Positions 24,346-32,857 are shown, counted from the stretch's first letter. The stretch: 64,000 bases of DNA from DASTSN01 sp035549175 (GCA_035549175.1 DASZRL010000130.1:1-64000); one strand, 5' to 3'. Notes: generated by a model not told the origin, from the letters alone. Program-made: numbers and translations.

Positions 24346-25746
24346 ATGAATAATACCTACAATGACCTGGTCCAGCAAACCTTCAATTTCCCGCAGGAAG
24401 GTTTCGATGTAAAGGATGGCTACCTCCAATTCAACGGACTGGACCTGAAAGCGCTGATCGACAAATATGGCACCCCCCTGAAACTGACCTATCTGCCCAA
24501 AATCGGCAGCCAGATACGCAAGGCCAAACAGATGTTTGCCAACGCGTTCAAGAAACACCGCTACGAAGGGAAATATTTTTACTGCTATTGTACCAAGAGC
24601 TCCCATTTTTCCTTTGTTGTCGAAGAGGCGCTCAAGCACGAAATCCACCTGGAGACTTCCTACGCCTACGACATTGAAATCATCAAGAAACTCTACGAGA
24701 AAAAGAAGATCACCAAGGACACCTACATTATTTGCAACGGGTTCAAGCAGAAGGGGTATACACGGCGTATTGCCAACCTGCTGAATTCCGGATTTCATAA
24801 CGTAATCCCGGTCCTCGACAACAAGGAGGAACTCCGGGAATACGCCAAGACAGTCAAGGGCCCCTTCAAACTCGGCATCCGGGTGGCAGCCGAGGAGGAG
24901 CCGACCTTTCCCTTTTACACCTCCCGCCTGGGCATCCGCGCCAAAGACATCCTGGAATTTTATGTGGACCGCATAGAGGGGTATGAAAGCAAATTCCAGC
25001 TCAAGATGCTGCATATTTTCCTGAACAAGGGGATCAAGGATGATATTTATTACTGGAGCGAGCTGAACAAGATCATTAACCTGTACTGCCAGCTCAAGAA
25101 AATATGCCCCGAACTGGATTCCATCAACATCGGGGGCGGTTTTCCCATCAAGCACTCCCTGGGCTTCGAATATGATTACCAGTTCATGATCAATGAAATT
25201 GTGGGTAACATAAAATCAGCCTGCAAAAAGGCCAAGGTGCCCATGCCGAATATCTTCACCGAATTCGGGAGTTTCACCGTAGGGGAGAGCATGGCCCACA
25301 TATACAGCGTGGCAGCGCAGAAGGTCCAGAATGACCGGGAGGTCTGGTACATGATTGATTCCTCCTTCATAACCACCCTGCCTGACACCTGGGGAATCGG
25401 GGAGCGGTTCCTGATGCTGCCCATTAATAAATGGGACCAGGAATACCAGCGGGTGGTACTGGGCGGGATCACCTGTGACAGCCATGACTATTACGACTCC
25501 GAAGAACATATCAACGAGGTCTTCCTGCCCAAGCTGAATAACGGCGAGCCACTCTACCTGGGATTTTTTCATACCGGGGCCTACCAGGACCAGATCAGCG
25601 GTTACGGCGGGATCAAACACTGCCTGATTCCCTCTCCCAAACACGTAATTGTCGATTTCGACCGGAACGGCAAACTGGTGGACTGGCTCTATGCCAAACA
25701 GCAGACGGCCCAAAGCATGCTCAAGATCCTTGGCTACATGAAGTGA
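24346..25746 (+). CDS. speA: Arginine decarboxylase-like PLP enzyme (fold type III)
   Basis: A 466-residue alanine-racemase-fold decarboxylase. The PLP lysine is Lys84 in YCYCTKSSHFSF. Further conserved parts are the glycine-rich phosphate-binding NIGGGFPIKH and the C-terminal GGITCDSHDYYD, with the catalytic-type Cys-Asp. The family converts arginine to agmatine for polyamine synthesis. The protein is clearly shorter than the approximately 630-residue E. coli SpeA, as usual for the Bacteroidota branch I know under this name. The exact amino-acid substrate is inferred from that branch; ornithine, lysine or diaminopimelate are less likely. It stands alone after the ribosomal genes. Confidence 0.82.
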   Translation: MNNTYNDLVQQTFNFPQEGFDVKDGYLQFNGLDLKALIDKYGTPLKLTYLPKIGSQIRKAKQMFANAFKKHRYEGKYFYCYCTKSSHFSFVVEEALKHEIHLETSYAYDIEIIKKLYEKKKITKDTYIICNGFKQKGYTRRIANLLNSGFHNVIPVLDNKEELREYAKTVKGPFKLGIRVAAEEEPTFPFYTSRLGIRAKDILEFYVDRIEGYESKFQLKMLHIFLNKGIKDDIYYWSELNKIINLYCQLKKICPELDSINIGGGFPIKHSLGFEYDYQFMINEIVGNIKSACKKAKVPMPNIFTEFGSFTVGESMAHIYSVAAQKVQNDREVWYMIDSSFITTLPDTWGIGERFLMLPINKWDQEYQRVVLGGITCDSHDYYDSEEHINEVFLPKLNNGEPLYLGFFHTGAYQDQISGYGGIKHCLIPSPKHVIVDFDRNGKLVDWLYAKQQTAQSMLKILGYMK

Positions 25747-25762
25747 TCCGGACAGGGGATTC

Positions 25763-26122
25763 TCAGCGGCGCCACCCATCGTTGCGGTCCCGATCGTGGC
25801 CGCGGTCATGGTCGTGCTGTTTCCATTCCCGGTATTCCTCCCGGTCATATCCTCCCCGTCCCACGTAGGACCGGTCCAGGTAGTAGCGGTTGTCATCCCC
25901 GCGCCAATAGGTCCGGCCATCTCTGTCGCGGTAATAATAGCGGCCATCATAATACCGGTCGGTGTGCATACCGGCAAACGGGCTGATGATCAGGGTCAGG
26001 CGCGGTCCGGCCGGCCGGACCGGGTAGTCGTCATAATCGTAATATCGCGGGGCGGCACATCCCGCTGCCAGCAGCAGCAGGGAGCCCAGGGTTGCCGCTT
26101 GTAAAAATCTCCGTGGTTTCAT
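25763..26122 (-). CDS. Small lipoprotein rich in Asp, Tyr and Arg
   Basis: A 119-residue protein with a lipoprotein signal peptide ending LLLAAGCAAP (probable lipidated Cys22). The mature part is dominated by Asp, Arg and Tyr, with repeated YYDGRYYYRDRDGRTYWRGD-like units, and ends in a His/Asp/Arg-rich tail. I do not recognise a catalytic domain. Similar low-complexity lipoproteins are common in the phylum and their role is unknown. It converges with the arginine decarboxylase gene 16 bp away. Confidence 0.7.
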   Translation of the reverse strand: MKPRRFLQAATLGSLLLLAAGCAAPRYYDYDDYPVRPAGPRLTLIISPFAGMHTDRYYDGRYYYRDRDGRTYWRGDDNRYYLDRSYVGRGGYDREEYREWKQHDHDRGHDRDRNDGWRR

Positions 26123-26184
26123 AATTAAGCATTTTATTTTTAGAAGGGACCGGGGTAGCCTGGTGCACTAATAAAAACTTAAAT

Positions 26185-26637
26185 ATGAAATTCTTTTTGA
26201 TTCTGTTAACAGGAGGTCTTTTTACCGGCAGCCTCCATGCCCAGCAGGCGGAGGATTCGGTGAAGTGGGTGGTGAACCGCATGTTCGAAGGCATGAAAAA
26301 CGCTGATTCGGGCCTGGTTCGCAGCGCGCTGGCGGACAGCGTAATTTTCCAGACCCTCGTGACGCAGAAGGATGGTTCCATCCGGGTTGCCAGCGAGGAC
26401 CCGCGGGAATTTGTGGCGTTTATTGGCAGGCTGTCACGCGGCGATGCGGATGAACAGATCACCTTCGAGACCGTCCGGGTCGACGGCCCCCTGGCCATGG
26501 CCTGGACACCGTATACGTTTTATTACAAGGGCCAGTTCAGCCATTGCGGCGTGGACTGTTTCCAGCTGGTGCGTATCAACGGAGCATGGAAAATCCAGTA
26601 TATCATCGATACAAGGCGGCGCCAGCCCTGCCCCTGA
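26185..26637 (+). CDS. Secreted NTF2-like (SnoaL/DUF4440-type) protein
   Basis: A 150-residue protein with a signal peptide at about 1-20 (ending GSLHAQ). The remainder looks like the cone-shaped NTF2 fold: VNRMFEGMKNADSGLVRSAL, then VSEDPREF-like middle strands, VDGPLAMAWTPYTFYYKG and a last strand FQLVRINGAWKIQYI. Members can be enzymes, binding proteins or structural proteins; function is not clear here. Its stop codon directly abuts the stop codon of the convergent gene at 26638. Confidence 0.72.
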   Translation: MKFFLILLTGGLFTGSLHAQQAEDSVKWVVNRMFEGMKNADSGLVRSALADSVIFQTLVTQKDGSIRVASEDPREFVAFIGRLSRGDADEQITFETVRVDGPLAMAWTPYTFYYKGQFSHCGVDCFQLVRINGAWKIQYIIDTRRRQPCP

Positions 26638-27903
26638 CTATTTGTTCTTCAGGCGGTATTTCTTGTTGACCTTGGGGCTGTTGAAGTAATTGTTCAGTTC
26701 TTCCTCCGTCATGTTATTGCTGAAGTCCATGGGGATGTCGATCAGCTGCACCTGGATCTGTTTGAGCTCGTCACGCAGCTTGGCGGTCTTCTTCATGATG
26801 TCGGGATCGCGGTCACCCACCAGGGCATTGTCGTTTAACATGTATTCGAGCCGCTTGATCGAGGTACGGATCAGGGAGGCCTGGTTCTGATCCACGATTT
26901 TGGTGGGGGCGATCGCTTCCTTGATCGGCACCAGGGATATACCTACGCTGGGCAGCACCTTGCCCGTGTTCTGGGCCCCGGTACTGCTGGAAGTGCTCAG
27001 GATGGTGCCGGTCAGGGCCGTTGTAGCCCCGGTCAGGTCAAAGGAAGTGCGGGTCTTGCGGTTGCGCTTCAGGCTCTTGTCAAGCTGCAGGAAGGTGTAT
27101 TTCAGCTGCAGGATGTAAGTCCGGATATTCTTGGTGAGCTGGTGGTAATCTTCGTTGACCAGCGGGTAGTTCAGGGCATCCTTGACGATCAGTTTGACCT
27201 GGGCGGTATCGCGGGCCTGGAACTTGGTGGTGCCGATAAAGGAAAGGATAACCACTTTCTGTTTGTCCGGATCCGTATCCCGCACAAAGTCAAAGTCGGG
27301 GCTCCAGCGGAATTCATCATCACATTTTTTAACCAGGGAAAAATTCTTGATCGGCACACTGCTGGTGAACAGGATATCCTCGATGGGAAAGCTTCCGGTT
27401 TCACACTGGATCTTGAAGGAAACGGTGTCCCCCTCGTCGACCGTAAGGGTACTGCCAACCGTCGGTTTTAACCGCGAGGGCACGATTTCGGTATTGTAAA
27501 AAACCAGGGTAAAGCTGGTGTCCACCCGGTCCATCGGGTTGGTCAGGCTCTGGACGCCGATCAGTACCTTGTACTCGTAGTCATATTTCAGCTTGCCGGA
27601 CAGGAAATAGGATTTTTCCGCCTTGAATGTAAGCAACCCGTTGTCCTTATTGATTTTTAGCCCTGCGGGAGAGTTTTTGAGGTACCAGTAATAACGGGAC
27701 GGATCGCGGTTGATCTGGAACTGGTAAGTGAGCAATGAATCCACATGTTGGTTAAAATACGGATTCAGGTTAATAATCCGGAGTACGGAATCGGCCGGAT
27801 TGCGGTGTAGGGTATCCGTGCTGTCGATTGGAAGGGGTACCTGGGCCTGGCTAGACGAAAAAATAAGCAGGAGGATTCCAGTCAGAACAAGCGGTTTTTT
27901 CAT
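26638..27903 (-). CDS. Secreted protein of unknown function with Ig/cadherin-like N-terminal part
   Basis: A 421-residue exported protein with a signal peptide at about 1-20 (ending SSSQAQ). Residues 40-255 have the alternating pattern of beta-sandwich repeats, including YYWYLKNSPAGLKINKDNGL, a phrase type seen in cadherin-like or putative Ig domains. The last 150 residues look helical, with an Ala/Thr/Ser-rich insertion (FDLTGATTALTGTILSTSSS) and a basic end. I cannot assign a family. A gap-free convergent stop with the NTF2-like gene leaves no terminator between them. A TAATATTG sequence about 35 bp upstream may be a weak -7 box. Confidence 0.6.
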   Translation of the reverse strand: MKKPLVLTGILLLIFSSSQAQVPLPIDSTDTLHRNPADSVLRIINLNPYFNQHVDSLLTYQFQINRDPSRYYWYLKNSPAGLKINKDNGLLTFKAEKSYFLSGKLKYDYEYKVLIGVQSLTNPMDRVDTSFTLVFYNTEIVPSRLKPTVGSTLTVDEGDTVSFKIQCETGSFPIEDILFTSSVPIKNFSLVKKCDDEFRWSPDFDFVRDTDPDKQKVVILSFIGTTKFQARDTAQVKLIVKDALNYPLVNEDYHQLTKNIRTYILQLKYTFLQLDKSLKRNRKTRTSFDLTGATTALTGTILSTSSSTGAQNTGKVLPSVGISLVPIKEAIAPTKIVDQNQASLIRTSIKRLEYMLNDNALVGDRDPDIMKKTAKLRDELKQIQVQLIDIPMDFSNNMTEEELNNYFNSPKVNKKYRLKNK

Positions 27904-28018
27904 GCCGTAAGGATAGTTTGTGTGTGATAATTGGTTGCAATATTAGGCTATTTATCAGGAACGCCCTTTCTTTCAGCCAGTTGCGGAAGCCTCCCGGTTG
28001 AAATTTTAGGATAAAATT

Positions 28019-28046
28019 AAAAAACCCCACCGTGGAAACGGCAGGG
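28019..28046 (-). terminator. Terminator of the small heat-shock gene
   Basis: On the minus strand CCCTGCCGT and ACGGTGGGG form nine pairs (two G-U) around a four-base loop, followed by TTTTTTAA. It lies about 45 bp after the stop codon at 28093. Confidence 0.7.
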
Positions 28047-28092
28047 TGTAAACCAAAACCAACTGCTTATGAGAAAAAAGTTGCAGGATTCG

Positions 28093-28539
28093 TTAATTAA
28101 CGTCAATCCATACTGTTTGTTCTTTGACTGGTTTGCTGAAGGGCAGGTTTAATGTTAAAATGCCATTAAAATAGCTGGCCTGCGCGGCGTACACGTCCAG
28201 GCGCTCATCCTGGGTGAATTCCCGTTTGAATGATAAAGGCTGGTACTCGAGGCACTGGTAACGACCTGGCTCAGGGTCTTTCAGTGGCCGGGCCGTTGCC
28301 GTTATTGTCAGCAGGTTCCTGTCAACCTGGATCTGGAAGTCTTCCCTGGAAAACCCGGGAACCACCAGGTCGAGCCGGCATCCTGCCTGACTCTCGCGGA
28401 AATTTACCGGAACCGGCTGGCTTTGGGGCGCGCGAAAGTGCTCCCGGCCGTCCGCACCATGCCATGCCCCGGAGAAAGCCGGGCCGGGGCGGGTCTGGCG
28501 ATTGGGTGCATACTGGTACCTTTTTGTCAGCGTGATCAT
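28093..28539 (-). CDS. Hsp20/alpha-crystallin family small heat-shock protein
   Basis: A 148-residue protein. The alpha-crystallin domain covers about residues 48-145: CRLDLVVPGFSREDFQIQVD, LLTITATARP, FKREFTQDERLDVYAAQASY and NGILTLNLPF, the last matching the conserved G-x-L-T-L-x-x-P motif. The C-terminal ends PVKEQTVWIDVN rather than a clear I-x-I motif, so oligomerisation may differ. Such proteins hold unfolding clients in the cytoplasm. The gene is alone, with its own terminator. No heat-shock inverted repeat is evident upstream. Confidence 0.85.
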   Translation of the reverse strand: MITLTKRYQYAPNRQTRPGPAFSGAWHGADGREHFRAPQSQPVPVNFRESQAGCRLDLVVPGFSREDFQIQVDRNLLTITATARPLKDPEPGRYQCLEYQPLSFKREFTQDERLDVYAAQASYFNGILTLNLPFSKPVKEQTVWIDVN

Positions 28540-28749
28540 GTCTTTTTATTAGATCGGTTTAGACAGGGAATTCGTTGCATGCTGTCCTGAGGCCTCGTTC
28601 AAAAGGCCTACCACCGGGACCTGGAACCCTTCAGGCTGCCGTAGTGTGAACAGGGGGGTGGCTTACTGCCAAAAACGGCTGAATACCCGGTAGGCGGTGA
28701 CATAATTGCATGGGTCATTCGGGCGGCAGGGCGACTCAACCTTTTTGCC

Positions 28750-28757
28750 TACCTTTG
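28750..28757 (+). promoter_or_regulatory. -7 box (TACCTTTG) before the bacilliredoxin gene
   Basis: A full TAnnTTTG match 37 bp before the ATG at 28795. The rest of the 255 bp gap back to the Hsp20 gene shows no coding sequence. Confidence 0.5.
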
Positions 28758-28794
28758 CGTTTTCCATTCATTCAGTCAATCAATTTATAAGCGT

Positions 28795-29211
28795 ATGTAT
28801 CCTGAACAAATCGTCCTTCCCATGAAGGAAGAATTAACTGATAACGGGTTTTCCGAGTTGCTCTCCTCCCAGGCCGTCGAAGAGCAGCTGAAGAAAAAAG
28901 GAACGACCCTGGTCATGATCAACTCAGTATGCGGATGCTCGGCCGGTTCGGCCCGGCCCGGTGTCCTGATGGCCGTCGCGAATGCACCCAAGAAACCGGA
29001 TTTCCTGGCCACCAGTTTTGCGGGCTTTGATATTGAAGCCGTGAATACCCTGCGCCAGCACCTGTTGCCCTACCCGCCATCTTCTCCGTCTATTGCCCTG
29101 TTTAAGGACGGCCAGCTGGTACATTTTATAGAACGCCACCAGATCGAGGGACGGCCGGCCCAGTTGATCGCCCATAACCTGATCGCCGCATTCGAGCAAT
29201 ATTGTAATTAA
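28795..29211 (+). CDS. Bacilliredoxin (BrxA/BrxB, YphP/YqiW family)
   Basis: A 138-residue thioredoxin-fold protein with the diagnostic CGC active site, Cys46-Gly-Cys48 in INSVCGCSAG. It also has the family context SARPGVLMAV and the C-terminal HFIERHQIEGR. Bacilliredoxins remove bacillithiol from mixed disulfides on cytoplasmic proteins; the bacillithiol disulfide formed is reduced by YpdA, whose gene is at 61112-62116. The length is normal. A terminator follows 31 bp after the stop. I cannot decide between BrxA and BrxB. Confidence 0.92.
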   Translation: MYPEQIVLPMKEELTDNGFSELLSSQAVEEQLKKKGTTLVMINSVCGCSAGSARPGVLMAVANAPKKPDFLATSFAGFDIEAVNTLRQHLLPYPPSSPSIALFKDGQLVHFIERHQIEGRPAQLIAHNLIAAFEQYCN

Positions 29212-29242
29212 GCATTGCAACCAGCTGGTAATGCTAAAACAG

Positions 29243-29277
29243 ACACCTCCCTGGCACCTGTAGCCGGGAGGTGTTTT
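29243..29277 (+). terminator. Intrinsic terminator after the bacilliredoxin gene
   Basis: ACACCTCCC and GGGAGGTGT form a nine-pair stem, extended inside by GGC/GCC, followed by a short T run. Confidence 0.8.
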
Positions 29278-29356
29278 CGTGTTCAGACTCAGGCGGAAAC
29301 TGCCGAAATCAGTTGTATATTCGCTGCTTATATCACTGGCTAACCCCCTTTAACGA

Positions 29357-30661
29357 ATGTATCCCAACTTATACTACGCATTCAAGGATTTGTTCGGCGT
29401 TGATTGGCCCTTTCTGCGCGTAATCAACTCCTTCGGTTTTTTCGTGGCGCTTTCGTTCATACTGGCCGCAGTCCTGCTGACGGCTGAGTTGCGGCGCAAA
29501 AGCCGCCAGGGCCTGCTTCAGCCCACGGAAATCAGCCTGGTGGTCGGCAAACCGGCCAGCCTGGTGGAACTGATCCTGAATTTCCTGCTGGGTTTTGTAT
29601 TCGGATACAAGATCCTGGGCCTGTTCCTGATGAACAGTTCGGCCAAGGAGGACCCCCAGGCCTTCATTTTTTCCGGCCTGGGAAGCTGGCCGGCCGGCCT
29701 GGTGTTGGGACTGGTCTTTGCGGGATTCAAATGGTGGGAGAAACACAGGCAGAAACTGCCCCAGCCAGAGGAGCGGAAGATCCGGTTCTGGCCCCATGAC
29801 CGGGTAGGGGAGATCACGATATTGGCCCTCGTTTTTGGCTTATTGGGGGCCAAACTGTTCGACATTTTTGAGAACTGGGGGGATTTTCTCAAGCATCCCT
29901 CCGAGTACATACTTTCCCCGGCCGGGCTTACTTTTTACGGGGGCCTTATCTGTGCGGCCCTGGCCATCTGGTGGTATGCCCGTCGCCATAAAATCGGTAT
30001 CTGGCACCTCAATGATGCGGTCGCACCCTCCCTGATGCTGGCCTATGCGGTTGGCCGGATCGGATGCCAGGTTGCCGGAGACGGCGATTGGGGGATTTAC
30101 AATGCCGCCTACCGGGTTGACGATACGGGGCATGTGGCTGCCTCCACCCTGGATAATTATGTCAGCACCGTGCATATCAACGCTGCCTATTTTCAGGCCC
30201 ATTACGGCAGCCTCGACGCTGTACCGCATGCCTATTTTCCCAAGCCCGGGGCGCTAGGTTTCCTGCCTGACTGGCTGTTTGCCTACCAGTACCCGCATAA
30301 CGTGAATGAAATCGGCGTTCCCATTCCCGGCTGCGATGGAAAATATTGCAACCAATTGCCCGTTCCAGTGTTCCCGACCCCCCTGTATGAACTGGTTGCC
30401 GGCCTGTTGCTGTTCGGCCTGCTGTGGTCGGTGCGCAAACGATTCCGCATTCCAGGCACTTTCTTTTGTTTTTATCTGATACTGAACGGGATAGAACGTT
30501 TTTTGATCGAAACGATCCGGGTGAACAACCGCCTGGATATTTTCGGGCTTCACCCTACCCAGGCCGAGGTTATTTCCTCGTTGCTGGTGGTTGGCGGAAC
30601 GGTGACCTGGCTGCTGCTCCGCCGGCAGGCGGGCCATGCCGCAACAGCTGGTAGTGCCTGA
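29357..30661 (+). CDS. lgt: Prolipoprotein diacylglyceryl transferase (divergent, long)
   Basis: A 434-residue membrane protein, much longer than E. coli Lgt (291). It has about seven TM segments; a soluble insertion around residues 240-345 and an N-terminal extension account for the extra length. The expected motifs are recognisable but altered: LTFYGGL for the H-G-G loop, GRIGCQVAGDGDWG where E. coli has GRxGNF, and RFLIETIRVNN with a conserved Arg. Lgt attaches diacylglycerol to the lipobox cysteine of prelipoproteins, several of which occur in this window. A possible weak -7 box TATATTCG lies at 29316. Confidence 0.85.
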   Translation: MYPNLYYAFKDLFGVDWPFLRVINSFGFFVALSFILAAVLLTAELRRKSRQGLLQPTEISLVVGKPASLVELILNFLLGFVFGYKILGLFLMNSSAKEDPQAFIFSGLGSWPAGLVLGLVFAGFKWWEKHRQKLPQPEERKIRFWPHDRVGEITILALVFGLLGAKLFDIFENWGDFLKHPSEYILSPAGLTFYGGLICAALAIWWYARRHKIGIWHLNDAVAPSLMLAYAVGRIGCQVAGDGDWGIYNAAYRVDDTGHVAASTLDNYVSTVHINAAYFQAHYGSLDAVPHAYFPKPGALGFLPDWLFAYQYPHNVNEIGVPIPGCDGKYCNQLPVPVFPTPLYELVAGLLLFGLLWSVRKRFRIPGTFFCFYLILNGIERFLIETIRVNNRLDIFGLHPTQAEVISSLLVVGGTVTWLLLRRQAGHAATAGSA

Positions 30662-30791
30662 GCAGGAAGGCTAAATAGGATGCCCTGAAATGCTTACCAG
30701 TAAAGGGTTTCATAGGTTTTAGGCATTTCATTCAGGCCGGTTGTTAGTAATTTTTTGCTGTCTGCGGCTATGAGAATTCAGCTTTCTTTGT

Positions 30792-30799
30792 TACCTTTG
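30792..30799 (+). promoter_or_regulatory. -7 box (TACCTTTG) before the primary sigma factor gene
   Basis: A full match to TAnnTTTG 114 bp before the start codon, giving a leader of over 100 bases. No properly spaced TTG is clear. Confidence 0.5.
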
Positions 30800-30899
30800 C
30801 AGATAGTCTCGGACGGTATAATTCTAGCATAAGCAATTAACTATCCATTTGCAACTTTCTGCAAACAAAGACTGTCATTATTCGTTGTTCTTTAAACAC

Positions 30900-30905
30900 A
30901 AGGAG
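30900..30905 (+). promoter_or_regulatory. Strong Shine-Dalgarno sequence of rpoD (AAGGAG)
   Basis: AAGGAG lies eight bases before the ATG at 30914. Most genes in this window lack such a site, so its presence before the sigma factor gene is notable and fixes the start. Confidence 0.7.
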
Positions 30906-30913
30906 AATTAGTT

Positions 30914-31771
30914 ATGAGGCAGCTAAAAATTGCCACGCAGATTACGAACAGGGATTCCCAGGCCGTAGAGAAGTATTTGCAGGAAATTTCGAAGATTTCG
31001 ATGATCACCCCGGAGGAGGAAACCACGCTCGCCCAACGCATTAAAATGGGTGATCAGCGGGCCCTGGATAAACTCGTCCAAGCCAACCTGCGCTTCGTAG
31101 TCTCGGTAGCCAAGCAATACCAGCACCAGGGGCTGTCCTTGAGCGATCTGATCAATGAGGGGAACCTGGGTCTGATTAAGGCTGCTCAGCGTTTTGATGA
31201 AACCAAGGGCTTCAAATTCATTTCCTATGCCGTGTGGTGGATCCGTCAGTCCATCCTGCAGGCCCTGGCCGAGCAGGGAAGACTGGTACGCCTGCCGCAA
31301 AATAAGATCGGCACCTATAACAAGGCCAATAAGGCCTACATGGCCTTCGAACAGGAGCATGAGCGGGAGCCGTCTACCGAAGAACTGGCCGATATTCTGG
31401 AAATGAGCGAGACGGAGATCAACAATATTTTTCAGAGCAATACGCGGCATACCTCCCTGGATGCACCCGTTCATGAAGCGGAAGATGTGGCCATGGGCGA
31501 TCTGTTGGAAGGAGCGGATGATACGGACGATGACGTGATGAAGGATTCCCTGCGCAATGAAATCCGCCGGGTGCTTAAGTCCCTTTCGCCCCGCGAAGCC
31601 GAAATCGTCAATGCCTATTTCGGGCTGGATGGTGAAAACGGCGTCACGATCGAACAGATCGGCCAGAAGTACGATCTGACCAAGGAGCGCATCCGCCAGA
31701 TCAAAGAACGGGCAATCAAGCGTCTGCAGAAGGCCCGTTACAGCAATGCACTTAAAGCCTACCTGGGCTGA
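30914..31771 (+). CDS. rpoD: RNA polymerase primary sigma factor (RpoD/sigma-70 family)
   Basis: A 285-residue sigma factor of the compact Bacteroidota primary type, lacking region 1.1. It has region 1.2 (DSQAVEKYLQEISKISMITP), region 2 (NLRFVVSVAKQYQHQGLSL, DLINEGNLGLIKAAQRFDE, then GFKFISYAVWWIRQSI for -10 recognition), region 3 (EREPSTEELADILEM) and region 4 (TIEQIGQKYDLTKERIRQIK) with its helix-turn-helix. It should recognise the TTG/TAnnTTTG promoters seen here. A long leader and a strong Shine-Dalgarno precede it; a terminator follows. Confidence 0.95.
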   Translation: MRQLKIATQITNRDSQAVEKYLQEISKISMITPEEETTLAQRIKMGDQRALDKLVQANLRFVVSVAKQYQHQGLSLSDLINEGNLGLIKAAQRFDETKGFKFISYAVWWIRQSILQALAEQGRLVRLPQNKIGTYNKANKAYMAFEQEHEREPSTEELADILEMSETEINNIFQSNTRHTSLDAPVHEAEDVAMGDLLEGADDTDDDVMKDSLRNEIRRVLKSLSPREAEIVNAYFGLDGENGVTIEQIGQKYDLTKERIRQIKERAIKRLQKARYSNALKAYLG

Positions 31772-31800
31772 CAAATAGCAAATTGATGGGTTATTTACTT

Positions 31801-31840
31801 AAGCGGCTCCGGTCTGAAAGATTGGGGCCGCTTTGTTTTT
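31801..31840 (+). terminator. Intrinsic terminator after rpoD
   Basis: AAGCGGCTCC and GGGGCCGCTT form a ten-pair stem (one G-U), with GGTC/GATT able to extend it inside, followed by TGTTTTT. Confidence 0.8.
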
Positions 31841-31889
31841 AGGCTTCCTGGTGAACCATCTGGCGCGCCGGCAGTTAACCATTGAATCT

Positions 31890-32777
31890 ATGCGCAAAAT
31901 CCTACTTCCGTTTCTGGCCTGCACGATGATCCTGGCAGCCTGTGAAAAGGATATCCGGTTCAAATTGGACCAGTCCGCCCCCAGACTGGTGGTAGACGCT
32001 TCTATTGAGAACGGGATGGCCCCGGTGGTGGTCCTGAGCCGGAGCCTGGATTATTTCTCCCAAATCGACCCGGCCATCCTGCAGGCCAGCTTCGTCCACG
32101 GGGCGACCGTGACCCTGTCGGACGGTACGCGATCCCAGCAATTGCGGGAGTATTCCCGGGATGCCGGGGGTGGCTACACCCTGTTTTATTATACCTCAGA
32201 CAGCAGCAACCCGGCAGGCAGTTTTGTGGGAGCCCTGAAGCACCAGTATGAGCTAACCATCGTGACCGAAGGCCAGCAGTACCAGGCCACCACGACGATA
32301 CCCGACACCACCAAGCGGATTGACTCAGTCTATTGGAAAGCCGCGCCACCCGGCCTGCCCCCGGGCAAGGTGGCCCTCATGGTCCGGCTGACTGATCCGC
32401 CGGGCTATGGCGATTACATGCGTTATTTCACACGCGCCAACCAGGAGCCGTTTTATCCAGGCATCAATTCGGTGTTCGATGACCAGATTATCGATGGCAC
32501 GACCTATGATGTACAGGTGGACCGCGGTTTTCCGAGAAACCTGGCCGGTAAAAACGACTCCCTGGTGTATTTCTCGCGCGGAGATACGGTCACCCTCAAA
32601 CTCTGCCGGATCGATAAGGCTACCTTCGATTTCTGGCGTACCATGGAATACAGTTATGCCAGCATCGGTAACCCCTTTTCCAGCCCTACGCAGGTGATCA
32701 GTAATATACGTCCCACGGCCCTGGGTTACTTCGGAGGCTACGCGGCCCAGTACCGTACCCTGATCATTCCGCACTGA
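31890..32777 (+). CDS. DUF4249 family lipoprotein
   Basis: A 295-residue protein. The lipoprotein signal ends MILAAC (probable lipidated Cys18) and is followed by EKDIRFKLDQSAPRLVVDAS, typical of DUF4249. The middle contains VTLSDGTRSQQL, YELTIVTEGQQY and ATTTIPDT, which form the beta-rich core of the family. Members usually sit next to a TonB-dependent receptor and may help it at the outer membrane, but none is adjacent here. I chose the ATG at 31890; upstream in-frame codons do not resemble a signal peptide. Exact function unknown. Confidence 0.82.
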   Translation: MRKILLPFLACTMILAACEKDIRFKLDQSAPRLVVDASIENGMAPVVVLSRSLDYFSQIDPAILQASFVHGATVTLSDGTRSQQLREYSRDAGGGYTLFYYTSDSSNPAGSFVGALKHQYELTIVTEGQQYQATTTIPDTTKRIDSVYWKAAPPGLPPGKVALMVRLTDPPGYGDYMRYFTRANQEPFYPGINSVFDDQIIDGTTYDVQVDRGFPRNLAGKNDSLVYFSRGDTVTLKLCRIDKATFDFWRTMEYSYASIGNPFSSPTQVISNIRPTALGYFGGYAAQYRTLIIPH

Positions 32778-32799
32778 GGAGGACCCGTGCTTATGCACA

Positions 32800-32822
32800 G
32801 CCTTTCCAGATGCAGGAAAGGC
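32800..32822 (+). other. Hairpin between DUF4249 and trxB genes
   Basis: GCCTTTCC and GGAAAGGC pair perfectly over a seven-base loop, but there is no T tract, so this is a weak terminator candidate at best. It lies before the trxB promoter. Confidence 0.35.
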
Positions 32823-32849
32823 AGCGGCTGCCATTTGCCCAATTCCGGT

Positions 32850-32857
32850 TATTTTTG
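32850..32857 (+). promoter_or_regulatory. -7 box (TATTTTTG) before trxB
   Basis: A full TAnnTTTG match 48 bp before the ATG at 32906. Confidence 0.5.

Noticed and set aside
25763..26122. Apparent repeat array in the Asp/Tyr/Arg-rich lipoprotein gene
   Set aside because: The DNA repeats reflect low-complexity coding sequence; there are no regular spacers.
29316..29323. TATATTCG as promoter of lgt
   Set aside because: It departs from TAnnTTTG at the third-last position and lacks a TTG at the right distance; mentioned with lgt only as weak.
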